38,308 nucleotides of DNA, taken from IMG/VR virus record IMGVR_UViG_3300025889_000336, positions 1 to 38,308 of that record; one strand, 5' to 3'. A program made the translations under genes and the position numbers. Origin of the DNA: a virus. The number at the start of each line of letters is the position of its first letter. Position 1 is the stretch's first letter. Positions 12,339 to 21,731 of the stretch are shown here, piece by piece. The notes under the pieces are model-generated. The model saw only the letters and a program-made list of their open reading frames with translations, made no database searches and was not told the origin of the DNA.

Positions 12339-13641
12339 CAATCACCTCCCTATCGCCTGTTGCTGTATCATTTGTTCCATCGTTTGCATCGGTTGATAAA
12401 AACACCCACATCATGTCACCTGCGACACATGAATCGTCCGTTGGAGTAATGCTAATTATATCTGGGTATCCTGCCGTTCCTGGAACTGTTGCAGAACCTA
12501 CTGCTACACCAGGAAACGAGGCAGTTCCAACATCCGCTGCATCTCCATCAGACGAACACATAATATCGACCTCATATTCAACTGTTCCTGAAGTAGCACT
12601 ATTCGCTGTATAATCAATATCAATCGACTTATGAGTATTCCAATCTTCTGGTAATTTGAACTGCCACACCGCCGCTTCATCCGTTGTAGCATCAAACAAT
12701 AATCGATAATTCCCATCACCAGCATCTGGTTGCGCTCCTTGTGTAGAAGCATCCCCACTCGTCGGAGTACGAACAACAAATGCCCCAGTTATTTTTGCCG
12801 ATTGTGGAGTGAAATGGTGTTCATCAACTTTTCCATCAACGCCTATCTGGTAACGCAAATCACCATTGTTATCTCTAGCCTGTAAGAATATCCCATTTGC
12901 GTCTGCATCGTCCGTAAACTCCAACTGCAACAACGTAGTATCAGCCGCAAGGTCAGCATCGGAGTTGTCAATCTTGAATACGACGTTACCGTCCATCGTG
13001 GACGTCCAGATATTTGTATATCCGGCGAAGTTGATTGAATGGTTGGCTGTTGGGGCGGTGATTGAGGAATAGGCAGAAGAACCACCACCATCGTCACTGC
13101 CATCACAAAGTCCAGCACCGCCAGTAATATCTGCACAAGTCGAGTTACAATCAATTAATGTACCAGCGGCGGTATACTTGCAATACCTCGCATCAGTTAA
13201 CGTGCCGACAATCAAGTTGCTATCCGTCAATGTTCCGTCGGTATTCCATTTTGCAATTTCCCCATTGTTTCCGGCAGTCCCAACAACCAAAGGCGAAGTG
13301 TCATTTGCCGCAGTTTTAATCCCTTGAGCAACTTCTGTTAATGCGTCAACTCCATCTGCTCCCAAATTACTTGCGGTTGTTGCCGTATCAGCGTTTCCTG
13401 TTACGTTACCCGTTAATGGTCCAGAAAAGGCTGTTGCCGTTGCTGTTCCTGAAACTTGCAATTTTGATGTAGGGGTAGATGTTCCAATCCCAACATTCCC
13501 ACCATTCTCATACAACACAGAGTCTTGGAGTGATGGTGACGCCCCACCAGTTTTTACTTTAGGGACATTATTTATAGTCAGTACAGCATATGCTTTAACA
13601 GAAACAAATAAAATCAATAAAATAAGTAATATCTTTCTCAT
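12310..13641 (-). CDS. Fibre-like protein with signal peptide
   Basis: A 443-residue protein. Residues 1-19 look like a signal peptide (MRKILLILLILFVSVKAYA). The body is low in charge and rich in T, G, A, S and D, with the fibre phrase NVGIGTSTPTSKLQVSG (about 49-65) and repeats such as TATATAFSGPLTGNVTGNAD. The phrase also occurs in large bacterial surface proteins and tail fibres. Four cysteines near residues 160-180 could pair. It heads the three-gene exported group and has an AGGAG ribosome site. A virion fibre or a phage-coded surface protein are both possible. Confidence 0.6.
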   Translation of the reverse strand: MRKILLILLILFVSVKAYAVLTINNVPKVKTGGASPSLQDSVLYENGGNVGIGTSTPTSKLQVSGTATATAFSGPLTGNVTGNADTATTASNLGADGVDALTEVAQGIKTAANDTSPLVVGTAGNNGEIAKWNTDGTLTDSNLIVGTLTDARYCKYTAAGTLIDCNSTCADITGGAGLCDGSDDGGGSSAYSSITAPTANHSINFAGYTNIWTSTMDGNVVFKIDNSDADLAADTTLLQLEFTDDADANGIFLQARDNNGDLRYQIGVDGKVDEHHFTPQSAKITGAFVVRTPTSGDASTQGAQPDAGDGNYRLLFDATTDEAAVWQFKLPEDWNTHKSIDIDYTANSATSGTVEYEVDIMCSSDGDAADVGTASFPGVAVGSATVPGTAGYPDIISITPTDDSCVAGDMMWVFLSTDANDGTNDTATGDREVIGVTYKYYRK

Positions 13642-13648
13642 CTTTCTC

Positions 13649-14017
13649 CTAATCAGTGATTATATTCCCAGAATCATCTCTAATTATATTCCCAGAATCA
13701 TCTAGTATCGTATTAGCTCCACCACCAACAGAAAGCCCTAAGTCATATAAACAATTTGCCCAATCATACAAAGTACCTAAATTATTTAAACTTCCTCCTT
13801 GAGCAATTATCTGATCTAATAAGAACTGTCTAAATTTATCGTCAATATGACCAGAATATCCTAATGAGGTAAGATAAAAATCCATGTGATCTACTGTTGT
13901 TTTATAGTTTGCACCAGACAGAGATGACCAAAAATCATACTCATCTTCATACCCTAATGAAGTAACCCATTCATAAAAATCAGCAGTATCTAATCTAGTT
14001 AATCTATGCGTTCCCAT
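13649..14017 (-). CDS. Hypothetical protein with terminal 8-residue repeat
   Basis: A 122-residue protein rich in D, Y and W in its first half (TADFYEWVTSLGYEDEYDFW). It ends in a glycine-rich linker and two copies of the repeat DDSGNII(R/T). The ribosome site is weak, and the start overlaps the end of the upstream gene by 14 bases. No family recognised. Its place between fibre and internal virion genes suggests a virion or tail-assembly role. Confidence 0.6.
   Translation of the reverse strand: MGTHRLTRLDTADFYEWVTSLGYEDEYDFWSSLSGANYKTTVDHMDFYLTSLGYSGHIDDKFRQFLLDQIIAQGGSLNNLGTLYDWANCLYDLGLSVGGGANTILDDSGNIIRDDSGNIITD
13659..13703 (-). repeat. Two in-frame 21-bp direct repeats
   Basis: ATTATATTCCCAGAATCATC plus T occurs at 13659-13679 and 13683-13703, a 24-bp period, encoding the repeated DDSGNII at the C-terminus of the gene at 13649-14017. 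A recent tandem duplication is likely. Confidence 0.85.
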
Positions 14018-14426
14018 TTATTCTTATCCAATTATATATTGTATCTACCTTAGTTCTTCCTGTAGACCAATTACCTAATCTAACCATTAAATTCTGGAAT
14101 CTTGATAAAGCATTATTCATTGTAGGCTCTTTTGCCATTGCCCAACTCATTAAATATTGTAGGCGTTCCAATGTGTCATTATCTACTTTAGAAACAGGAA
14201 TATCAAAGAAATCATACATGTCTAGATGAACGCCATTAATCATCTTTGCCGCAGTCATTATATCCATTGAAGGAGATGCTCCTCCAGACTCATCAATAGA
14301 TATATGATCTGGCTTCTCATTATTCACCCTTTGCGGATGTTTATTAATGGTTCTAGGTGCAAGTTCTATGGCTTGCTTCACTAAGAATGTTCTTTGTTCT
14401 GCTATTGATTTTTCTGGCATATGCAT
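14004..14426 (-). CDS. Hypothetical protein of virion gene block
   Basis: AAGG five bases before the ATG at 14426 sets the start (140 residues); the open GTG at 14432 overlaps the ribosome site. The protein is soluble and helical, with a conserved-looking SGGASPSMDIMTAAKMINGV and a second half containing LQYLMSWAMAKEPTMNNAL. No family recognised. It is packed between the ejection-type protein and the small gene at 13649. Confidence 0.6.
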   Translation of the reverse strand: MHMPEKSIAEQRTFLVKQAIELAPRTINKHPQRVNNEKPDHISIDESGGASPSMDIMTAAKMINGVHLDMYDFFDIPVSKVDNDTLERLQYLMSWAMAKEPTMNNALSRFQNLMVRLGNWSTGRTKVDTIYNWIRINGNA

Positions 14427-14433
14427 TACCACC

Positions 14434-16074
14434 TTAATAATTTATTAGAGAATATACTTCTCTGCGCACAAAATATTTTAATGAATTACTATTCTTCATT
14501 AATGCCAATAAACCAATGGCTCCTGCTACACCAGCCATAACTTTTTTCTTATGATAATCTTTCAATAACTTTTCTGTTACAATGTCAACATCACGTATAT
14601 TCAAATCCCTACTTGTCTTTATTTTAGCTATCTCATCCGCAACATCTTTCTTAATCTGCTTAATAACAAGTTCAGATGATTCATTTATTGCTTTCAATCT
14701 TTTCTCAGCAGACCTTATTTTCGCTCCAGTTCTCCCAACTTCAGCATCTATCCTTTTACCTAGCGAACTATTCAAATCATTAATAAATCTCATTTCATCT
14801 GGGTCTAATTTCTTCTCTCCTGCTTTTTTTAATATTGATGTCACACGCCCAGTTTCATATTTTGATTCAAATGGTTGAAATTTCTTTATAGCTTCATTTT
14901 TTAGTTTTGCATATGGGGCATATGAAGAACGTAATTCTGCCAATCCTGGAACAGCATCATCTATTTTCTCTGTTACGTCATCAATAAAGTTAGACATTAA
15001 CAAATCATTTGAATCCCATTTCTTACCAATCTTAGGGGAAAATTGATTTTTAATCCTCAACAAATCTTGTATATCTATTTTTGCTCCAGGATTATCTGCT
15101 AAACTTCCTTTTGTTCCTTTGTATAACCCATATACTGTTTCTTCTGCTCCAGTCCTAGGTGTTCTAGCAACAATCAAATTTCCTTTTTCATCAAATCTAA
15201 GAACACCTTGTTTTATTAATGTGTTCTCCATGCCAGATACAACATCATCTGCATTTATAGCAATATTTTTATTCCCTACAAGTTTACTTAACTTGCTGCC
15301 ATACTCTGAACTCTTCTTCCTAATTAAATCTACAATGTTTTCCCTTGCATTCAATCCAGCAGAATCTGCATCTTTTGTCAATTGTTGTTTTAAACTGTTT
15401 GATAAATCATCATACGATTCTTGAATATTTTTTAGTTCTATTTCTTTTTTACTTATTAATGATTCTGCTTTTTTACTTGCTTCAGAAATAGCTAGATTTG
15501 CTTTTTGTTGATAACCAAATTTTGCTGCTTCAGCAGATTCTTTAATAATTGATGGCTTCCTTATAAAATCAATCGCATTTTTAATCGGATGTCTTTCTTT
15601 CGTCAAGAAATTTGCAAATCCTTGTGCAGCTTTTGTATTCATAACTTTTTGTCCAAGATTCACGCCTTTCCCAAGAGAATCCACACCCATAGGAATCTTT
15701 GCTAATCCAGCCGTTAATAAATTAGCAGGAGTTGTCATGGTATCCGCAGCATAAGCAGGAATATCTCGCATCATTCCAGTAATCATTGCTCTTGGATAAT
15801 ACAATGCTTTAGGCTCACCTTCTAACGGATAATCAGCAGGTATTGGAGAATCTAAAGACATTTGTTGGAGGGATTTTCCTGTTATAGTTTTCGCCATTGG
15901 GTTAAATGAAAATTGAATAAGGCGTTCTCCTATAGACCCAAAACCTCTATCACTCCCACGTAATTGCTCTAAAGATACACCTTCTTGACTGATATAAGAA
16001 TCAATTTCTTCTTCAGAAGCACCTTTATTAATCATTATCTCAATATTGCTTTTTATACGTTTTATATCTGCCAT
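14434..16074 (-). CDS. Internal virion / ejection-type protein
   Basis: A 546-residue protein. The N-terminus (IEIMINKGASEEEIDSYISQ) is a short helical motif frequent at the start of phage internal proteins. The centre is long, helical and charged with many K and E (about residues 170-260 and 430-500). Near residues 515-530 there is a hydrophobic segment VMAGVAGAIGLLALM. A large helical protein with a membrane-active segment, placed after the tail genes with two further unusual proteins, fits the ejection proteins of podoviruses (as P22 gp7, gp16 and gp20). This is a role-level inference. Confidence 0.55.
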   Translation of the reverse strand: MADIKRIKSNIEIMINKGASEEEIDSYISQEGVSLEQLRGSDRGFGSIGERLIQFSFNPMAKTITGKSLQQMSLDSPIPADYPLEGEPKALYYPRAMITGMMRDIPAYAADTMTTPANLLTAGLAKIPMGVDSLGKGVNLGQKVMNTKAAQGFANFLTKERHPIKNAIDFIRKPSIIKESAEAAKFGYQQKANLAISEASKKAESLISKKEIELKNIQESYDDLSNSLKQQLTKDADSAGLNARENIVDLIRKKSSEYGSKLSKLVGNKNIAINADDVVSGMENTLIKQGVLRFDEKGNLIVARTPRTGAEETVYGLYKGTKGSLADNPGAKIDIQDLLRIKNQFSPKIGKKWDSNDLLMSNFIDDVTEKIDDAVPGLAELRSSYAPYAKLKNEAIKKFQPFESKYETGRVTSILKKAGEKKLDPDEMRFINDLNSSLGKRIDAEVGRTGAKIRSAEKRLKAINESSELVIKQIKKDVADEIAKIKTSRDLNIRDVDIVTEKLLKDYHKKKVMAGVAGAIGLLALMKNSNSLKYFVRREVYSLINY

Positions 16075-17027
16075 TATTTTAGTCCGTATTTACTCTTTAG
16101 GTCTTTAATATTTGATTTATTATTCTTAATATCTTGATCATTACTTTCTTCTCCAAGCTCAATATTAAAAGCATCTAATATCCCACTCAAGTCTTTTCTT
16201 CCTTTAATCATCTTTATTGCTTCAGGAGAAGCTCCAGCTAGAGCATATTCAGCGAATTGTCTTACTTGTTGAAACCTCTCTTCTTCTGTTAGCCCTTCCA
16301 AAGATGCAACCTCAAGCGCACCTTGTTGTTCTATTTCAGAAAGGTTCCCAACTTCTCCAAACAATCTAATTAAATTAATAGCAATCGGACGAGCATTCTT
16401 TTTTAAAGCTACTAATTTAGGATTATTAACCAATCCTTTTTTTGCTGCCCATGATTCTGCCCCACCAGCAAATCTCTGCTCTATTGGTGTTCTATCTCCG
16501 CTAGGCAATGCTTCATTATATTGTTTATTAAGAATGGCTAACTTCTTAACAGCTCCTGCCAACTTATCTGATGTTTCAATATTTTTTTGAATCATTTTTG
16601 CTTCACCTTGCGCAGAAGCACGATCAATCATTTGTTCTGGAGAAATAACTCCTTTAAACAACTTCGTATCTTTATTCGGAACAACCCCTGCAGGAAAACT
16701 AATTGGACTAGCTTCACCAGTAATAGGATCAACTATGAAACCACCACCACTCTGAGAATTAGCACTATTCGCCATCAAATACTTCTGAAACTCCATGTCA
16801 TTCTGGTCTTGAAGCATTTGCATTTTCTGCTGTTCAACCGCCCAATCCATATTTCCAAGAAAAGGTGCTGTCCCACCAGATAAAGCACGACCAAGGATAG
16901 TCATCCATCCATGTTGTCTAGGAGAATATGTCCCTATTTGTCCAGATTTTCCGCTAACATAATCCTCAATACCTGGTGCTGTAACATCTATAGTTGGTGG
17001 TTTATCAAATAATCCACGTTTTGCCAT
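16074..17027 (-). CDS. Internal virion-type protein
   Basis: A 317-residue protein joined to the next gene by TAATG. It starts MAKRGLFDKPPTIDVTAPG and has glycine-rich and Q/M-rich parts (VEQQKMQMLQDQNDMEFQ, about residues 64-81), then a helical C-terminal half with GALEVASLEGLTEEERFQQ. It lacks catalytic motifs. Composition and position next to the 546- and 222-residue proteins point to a structural, probably ejected, protein. AGGAG ribosome site. Confidence 0.5.
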   Translation of the reverse strand: MAKRGLFDKPPTIDVTAPGIEDYVSGKSGQIGTYSPRQHGWMTILGRALSGGTAPFLGNMDWAVEQQKMQMLQDQNDMEFQKYLMANSANSQSGGGFIVDPITGEASPISFPAGVVPNKDTKLFKGVISPEQMIDRASAQGEAKMIQKNIETSDKLAGAVKKLAILNKQYNEALPSGDRTPIEQRFAGGAESWAAKKGLVNNPKLVALKKNARPIAINLIRLFGEVGNLSEIEQQGALEVASLEGLTEEERFQQVRQFAEYALAGASPEAIKMIKGRKDLSGILDAFNIELGEESNDQDIKNNKSNIKDLKSKYGLK

Positions 17028-17035
17028 ATAATCTC

Positions 17036-17704
17036 CTATATCTTAATTCCCCCAATACCTTGTAAAAGGTTTCCAGCAGCATTCATTCCTAGAATCCAAT
17101 TAGGTGTTCCAGCCTGATTTTGAGAAATCATTGGTCTTCCTGCAGCAGCAAAAGTTCCATAATTCCCAGAAGTATATGCTAACCCTTGCCCTGGCTGATA
17201 ATTACCAAGTTGATTTGTATAGTTTGGTGATGTTGGTTGAGCCAAAGGTTGTCGTCCTGTTAAACTTAATCCTAAATTCTGGTAATATTGTTGATACTGT
17301 TGCTGTTGATTAATTAAGTTCCTACTTACATAATCAGCACCAATTCCAGCCTTTGCATTCTCACCTAACTGAGCTAATAGATCAGAACGATACTGTTCTT
17401 TCATTGCTTGTGGCACTTGTGCTTGCATGCCTTGTTGTGCTTGTCCTGCAAGTTGTTCCTGTAGCGCAGTAGTTCCTGGATATAACGATTCTTGAGCCTG
17501 TTGTGCTATTTGTGCATAAGGAAGCGCATATTGTTGTGCGAGTTGTAACTGTTGTTGTGCTTCTAATGGAGCGTATTTCATTTGAGCTTCATATAAAGCT
17601 GGTAATGAATTTACATACTCTCTCATTGCATCAGCAGTTGATGGTTGTGGAGGAGGAGTAGGTTGAATTATTTGTGTTGTTGTTCCTCCAGATTTTCCGC
17701 CCAT
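17036..17704 (-). CDS. Q- and A-rich internal virion-type protein
   Basis: A 222-residue protein that begins MGGKSGGTTTQIIQPTPPPQ and continues with very many glutamines and alanines (EAQQQLQLAQQYALPYAQ, about residues 48-65). It has few charges and a glycine-rich C-terminus. This composition is characteristic of small head-tail or ejection proteins in environmental podovirus-like phages and of little else in a phage. It is the first of three such genes in line. Confidence 0.55.
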   Translation of the reverse strand: MGGKSGGTTTQIIQPTPPPQPSTADAMREYVNSLPALYEAQMKYAPLEAQQQLQLAQQYALPYAQIAQQAQESLYPGTTALQEQLAGQAQQGMQAQVPQAMKEQYRSDLLAQLGENAKAGIGADYVSRNLINQQQQYQQYYQNLGLSLTGRQPLAQPTSPNYTNQLGNYQPGQGLAYTSGNYGTFAAAGRPMISQNQAGTPNWILGMNAAGNLLQGIGGIKI

Positions 17705-17705
17705 A

Positions 17706-18095
17706 TTATCTCCCTTTTATATTTAGTAAACCACTTATCCTATATAATCTTGATGATCTTGAAGGATATTTAGTTTTTCTTTCAAACTTTATCCATTTAA
17801 CTGATGGGAACCGCTCATAATTACGTAATATAAATTTTCTTACTATTTTTACTCCATCTGATTCTGGGGATATAATTAAATCCAGAACATGACAAATCAT
17901 TCCTGTCTCAGAAATATTCCATCTGACACAAGCAATAATTTTATCTCCACTATAAATAACATCAATTGTTCCATAGAATAAATGCATCCATATCGCATTT
18001 TTAATATCTTTATCATTAATATTGTAAAAATAATCTTTAACAAATTCATAAATATTATTTACTAATTGTTCAGCATTATTTTTCGTGTTTATCAT
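17706..18095 (-). CDS. GNAT-like or unknown protein between spike and internal genes
   Basis: The frame is open to 18137, but the ATG at 18095 shares ATGA with the spike stop and has GGAAG upstream, giving 129 residues. The middle (IYSGDKIIACVRWNIS, then ICHVLDLIISPESDG) is arranged like the beta4 and following helix of small GNAT acetyltransferases, and it ends with a basic tail WIKFERKTKYPSRSSR. The acetyl-CoA loop (Q/RxxGxG/A) is not visible, so the assignment is weak. Phages often carry a protein of this type next to structural genes. Confidence 0.4.
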   Translation of the reverse strand: MINTKNNAEQLVNNIYEFVKDYFYNINDKDIKNAIWMHLFYGTIDVIYSGDKIIACVRWNISETGMICHVLDLIISPESDGVKIVRKFILRNYERFPSVKWIKFERKTKYPSRSSRLYRISGLLNIKGR

Positions 18096-20476
18096 GTTAC
18101 TGTTCTTCCTATCTCGATAAAATTTGTACCGTCCCACACTAATGTAATATTATCATTAGCTTTAGCAGGAATCCAATCAGAATTTAATTTAAATGAATTT
18201 ATATCTATAATCGATGGAGTGCTTGCTTGTTGAGATAATAGCGTGAATCTCTGACCAACTCTTGCACCTAGTATCGTCGGGATAGAACAATATGTATTAT
18301 TAGTTAACTTTAATACATTCGCATTTGATATATTTGGTGTCGTCGCATTCAAATCAGCATTATATAATTCAATATCAAATTCTATTGGATGAATATTCGA
18401 TATAGATGCGTTATTCATCATGTTATTTAACTTTGTATTTGTTACTTGTTCGGTTGCACCATATGTATGCCCTGTTAAAAATATTGCAGCATCTCCACGT
18501 CCAGAATCATTGAATTCAAACGCACCAATATCAGGTATATTAAGCCGACTTACTTCATCATAATCTTCATTAACTCCAACGTCTACCCCTGTATCAATAC
18601 ATGGACTTGTTCGTTGTAAATGAAAATTAAGTCCATTTGGATCAAGCATTAATGGATTCTTTGTAAAGGAATTAAAATCTTTATTATAATTCTCTCTCCA
18701 TTGCGCTATTGACGTAAAATATGTCCAAGAAGTATCAGAAGAACCATGCGCTGTTCTAAATCCGTTTTCATCATAATAACAATTATAATCTATATCGAAA
18801 TCTTCTGGACCATAAATAGTTGTGCTTACTGTTCTAACTAAATTTTCTCGCCATCGGTAAAAAATATTGTTCTTAATAATCGTATTTGTTGTTGTTGCAA
18901 GATGCGGCACTGTCCAGCTCAAATGTGCGGATGGATTGGTTACTAAATCCGGTCTTTGGTCATAAGACCAACCTAGACCACAATTAACACAAAGATTATG
19001 AACAAATTGAACATTGTCCATTATGGTATTTAGACCATACATCCATATTTCAACAGACCAATGACAATTCTTGATTATATTATTTCTATAAATTATATTT
19101 CTTTGAGTTGTATTTGATACTGAACTCTGATTTGATATTCCTGTATCATAACAATCATAAATTAAATTTCGTTCAACAATACAATTTGCGCATGAACTTT
19201 CAAATTCAATCCCATTCCCGAACCTTAAAAACGGCGGCAAAATAGCAATAAAATCTGGATCAGCCCCAAGTTGCCAAAGAACATAAATCAAGTCACCACC
19301 ACCACCGAAATGTATCTCACAATCACGAATATTAATATAATTAGAATTTCCTACTGCTATCCCATGACCCCCAAAATATCTGAAATCAATTCCTTCAATA
19401 TTTATATATTCCTTGCCTTGAATAGCAAACCCAGAATAGGTTTGTGCTAATTCAATATGGTTGTAATATGTCCCTGGATTTGATGCAGAGTACATTTGAA
19501 TTTTCCAGTTATCTGTATCATAAAAGAAATCTCCTTGAGCCGTTACGTCGACCGCCGCAGATTTTTTTACGCCAACCGATGCTTCGTTGTTGAACACCAT
19601 TAAAGCAACATCAAATCTAAAAATAGTATCTTCATCAATTTCAACTAAAGAGACTGTATCTATCCATAGAGATTCGCCACTTGGAAGGCTATCCCCGAAA
19701 CGAAAACTTATCCGTCCGTTAGAGTCGTCTTTATTTGACAGGAAAATTAGATTAAATGTTTGCCATGATGTAGTTATGTCAAATTCCGTCGGAGTGCTAA
19801 ACTGACGATAGGTTAGATATGGACTGACAGTGGAGTGAATATCAACTTGAGTTAGTGTAAATGCAGATGTAGCCTTAGCTTTAAATGTTAAGCGATAATA
19901 TTTCCCATCTTCTACTGAGAATGATTGTCCATATGTGATGAGTTGCATATGGAGATAACTTGAACCTATAGTTGTACAATCTATCCTGGCTGAATTTGGG
20001 CCATCTGAGAATACAACTGTATCTATTACAGCAGAAGCTGACGCAGGAGATTCTGGTACAAATGTCCATCCTGTTCCTATACCATCATCATCAAATCCCC
20101 CATTAGAGATTAGTGTTGATCCTATTGATGTTCCTAAACCAGCTTCCCAAATGTTTCCTGATGAATTTGACCATAAAGCATCGCTAGAAAAATCTCTCGC
20201 ACCTATTATTTTGGGTTTATCTCCTACACCATAACTACTATATGTTATTGTCCTATCTACAAGACCTGCTTCTGGAACAAATACCGCTTCTGCACCAGAA
20301 GAAGTTGCTATAACTGTAGTTTTTGGTCTAAATGTATCGCCACATTTAAAAAATACATTGTCTCCTGGGCTAAGTGTTTGTTCATTTAATTTTTCAATCG
20401 TTTGCCAAGGTGTTAATGTAGTTAATCCATCATTTGTATCATTGCCATCAGTTGTGCTTATATAGTAATTTGCCAT
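18092..20476 (-). CDS. Tail spike: beta-helix with carbohydrate-binding-like domain
   Basis: A 794-residue protein. The N-terminus (NYYISTTDGNDTNDGLTTLT, then PWQTIEKLN) is the usual opening of right-handed beta-helix proteins. Residues about 125-285 resemble a CBM4/9-type jelly roll (ISNGGFDDDGIGTGW, KYYRLTFKAKATSAF). Beta-helix repeats follow (INIEGIDFRYFGGHGIAVGN, then NIIYRNNIIKN), ending with a DIGAFEF segment. The last 134 residues match the whole neighbouring 132-residue protein. It is probably a receptor-binding spike that binds or cleaves surface polysaccharide. No catalytic residues can be named. Confidence 0.7.
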   Translation of the reverse strand: MANYYISTTDGNDTNDGLTTLTPWQTIEKLNEQTLSPGDNVFFKCGDTFRPKTTVIATSSGAEAVFVPEAGLVDRTITYSSYGVGDKPKIIGARDFSSDALWSNSSGNIWEAGLGTSIGSTLISNGGFDDDGIGTGWTFVPESPASASAVIDTVVFSDGPNSARIDCTTIGSSYLHMQLITYGQSFSVEDGKYYRLTFKAKATSAFTLTQVDIHSTVSPYLTYRQFSTPTEFDITTSWQTFNLIFLSNKDDSNGRISFRFGDSLPSGESLWIDTVSLVEIDEDTIFRFDVALMVFNNEASVGVKKSAAVDVTAQGDFFYDTDNWKIQMYSASNPGTYYNHIELAQTYSGFAIQGKEYINIEGIDFRYFGGHGIAVGNSNYINIRDCEIHFGGGGDLIYVLWQLGADPDFIAILPPFLRFGNGIEFESSCANCIVERNLIYDCYDTGISNQSSVSNTTQRNIIYRNNIIKNCHWSVEIWMYGLNTIMDNVQFVHNLCVNCGLGWSYDQRPDLVTNPSAHLSWTVPHLATTTNTIIKNNIFYRWRENLVRTVSTTIYGPEDFDIDYNCYYDENGFRTAHGSSDTSWTYFTSIAQWRENYNKDFNSFTKNPLMLDPNGLNFHLQRTSPCIDTGVDVGVNEDYDEVSRLNIPDIGAFEFNDSGRGDAAIFLTGHTYGATEQVTNTKLNNMMNNASISNIHPIEFDIELYNADLNATTPNISNANVLKLTNNTYCSIPTILGARVGQRFTLLSQQASTPSIIDINSFKLNSDWIPAKANDNITLVWDGTNFIEIGRTVT

Positions 20477-20874
20477 TAGACAGTAACTCTAAATATTTCT
20501 ATAAAGTTTGTACCATCCCATACTAATGTAATATTGTCGCCTAATTTTGTTGGAATCCAATTACCATTCATCTTAAAACTTCCAGTATCAATAATTGATG
20601 GGAAACTAGCTTGTTGAGAAATTAATGTAAATCTTTGCCCAACTCTTGCCCCGACAAAAGTCGCTAATGTACCATATGTAGAATAATGTATTAATAAAAC
20701 ATTTGCATTGGATATATCTGGAGTTGATGCATTTGTTGAATATGTTGCTAATTCATTCCCTAATTCATTTACTTTTATACTTGAAATAGTAGCGTCATTA
20801 ACAATCTTATGAAGTTTTGTGTTTGTTATTTGCTCATTTGATACGATATTAATTCCTGTGTGTAAGTTAGCCAT
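20476..20874 (-). CDS. Stand-alone copy of spike C-terminal module
   Basis: A 132-residue protein homologous along its whole length to residues about 661-794 of the downstream spike: NEQITNTKLHKIVNDATIS, GARVGQRFTLISQQAS and the final NITLVWDGTNFIEI. Such ends (LVWDGTNW-type) are common on phage tail proteins. The DNA of the two copies is still alignable, so this is a duplication that has diverged. It could be an assembly cap, a trimerisation module or a second receptor-binding protein. Confidence 0.65.
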   Translation of the reverse strand: MANLHTGINIVSNEQITNTKLHKIVNDATISSIKVNELGNELATYSTNASTPDISNANVLLIHYSTYGTLATFVGARVGQRFTLISQQASFPSIIDTGSFKMNGNWIPTKLGDNITLVWDGTNFIEIFRVTV

Positions 20875-21731
20875 TAATATCCGCTTGCCTCTATTGAGTT
20901 ATTTGTAAAACTTGATTTTATAACTAAATCCTTCACATAAACATTATCAGTAGCATTCCTTGTCACTTTGCTGTATATTTGTATCTTATCACCTGGAGAA
21001 ATACTAAATGCTAACTCAGATATGCTAACATTCGTTGTCTCATTTGTTGATCTTTCTATTCCAACTGCAACATCGTTCAAATATAATCTACAATAAACTG
21101 GAAAACTTGGATTAGGAGTTGAACTATAGTAATTCCAGTGTATGTCAACTGTTCCACCGAATGGAACAGGAGTTAATTCTTTTGTTTTCGTATACGTACT
21201 GCTTAGGTGTGTTCTCTCTGTTAAAGCTGTTGCTAAAACTATTGAACCAGGCGTATGAGTAAATATTCCACCACTTCTACCAATAAAATTATTACTCCCA
21301 TTATAAATTATTGTCCCACCACTCGCCAATGAACTAACAATAGTCTTATAATTAAATTGTCCTATTGTTATTGGAATAGAAGCTAGATTCCTAAGCGAAG
21401 CCCCATCTATCCATGATGCTAATGCAATTGGTACCAATGCACTATTAGGAATTGATGCTAGTGTCAATAATGTTGCACCAAGAACAGGAATGTTTGCAGT
21501 AGGGATTGGTCCTGCACCAGATGGTATAGATTGTAAATTTAATAATGCTGTACCACGAACTCTACCACCACTTGTTATGTCTGCTAACTTAGAATCGACA
21601 ATTGCGGCATCTGATGCAATATCTGCATTCCTAATGCTTGCAATAGTCGCTTGATCTATTAGATTGTGTAGTTTTGTATTTGTTATCTGTTCTGTAGCAC
21701 CAAGACTAATTCCACGAGATATGTTTGCCAT
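20874..21731 (-). CDS. Tail attachment protein sharing N-terminal motif
   Basis: A 285-residue protein that opens with ISRGISLGATEQITNTKLH and ATIASIRNADIASDA, the same motif found in the two neighbouring tail proteins. Its middle holds S/T/I/P-rich repeats (LLNLQSIPSGAGPIPTANIP) and its end is beta-rich (VDIHWNYYSSTPNPSFPVY). No enzyme motif. It is end-to-start with both neighbours. A fibre or spike-base protein is likely. Confidence 0.6.
   Translation of the reverse strand: MANISRGISLGATEQITNTKLHNLIDQATIASIRNADIASDAAIVDSKLADITSGGRVRGTALLNLQSIPSGAGPIPTANIPVLGATLLTLASIPNSALVPIALASWIDGASLRNLASIPITIGQFNYKTIVSSLASGGTIIYNGSNNFIGRSGGIFTHTPGSIVLATALTERTHLSSTYTKTKELTPVPFGGTVDIHWNYYSSTPNPSFPVYCRLYLNDVAVGIERSTNETTNVSISELAFSISPGDKIQIYSKVTRNATDNVYVKDLVIKSSFTNNSIEASGY

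Noticed and set aside
12310-21731. A diversity-generating retroelement acting on the fibre or spike genes
   Set aside because: No reverse transcriptase and no matching template/variable repeat pair were seen; the spike-module similarity is a plain diverged duplication.
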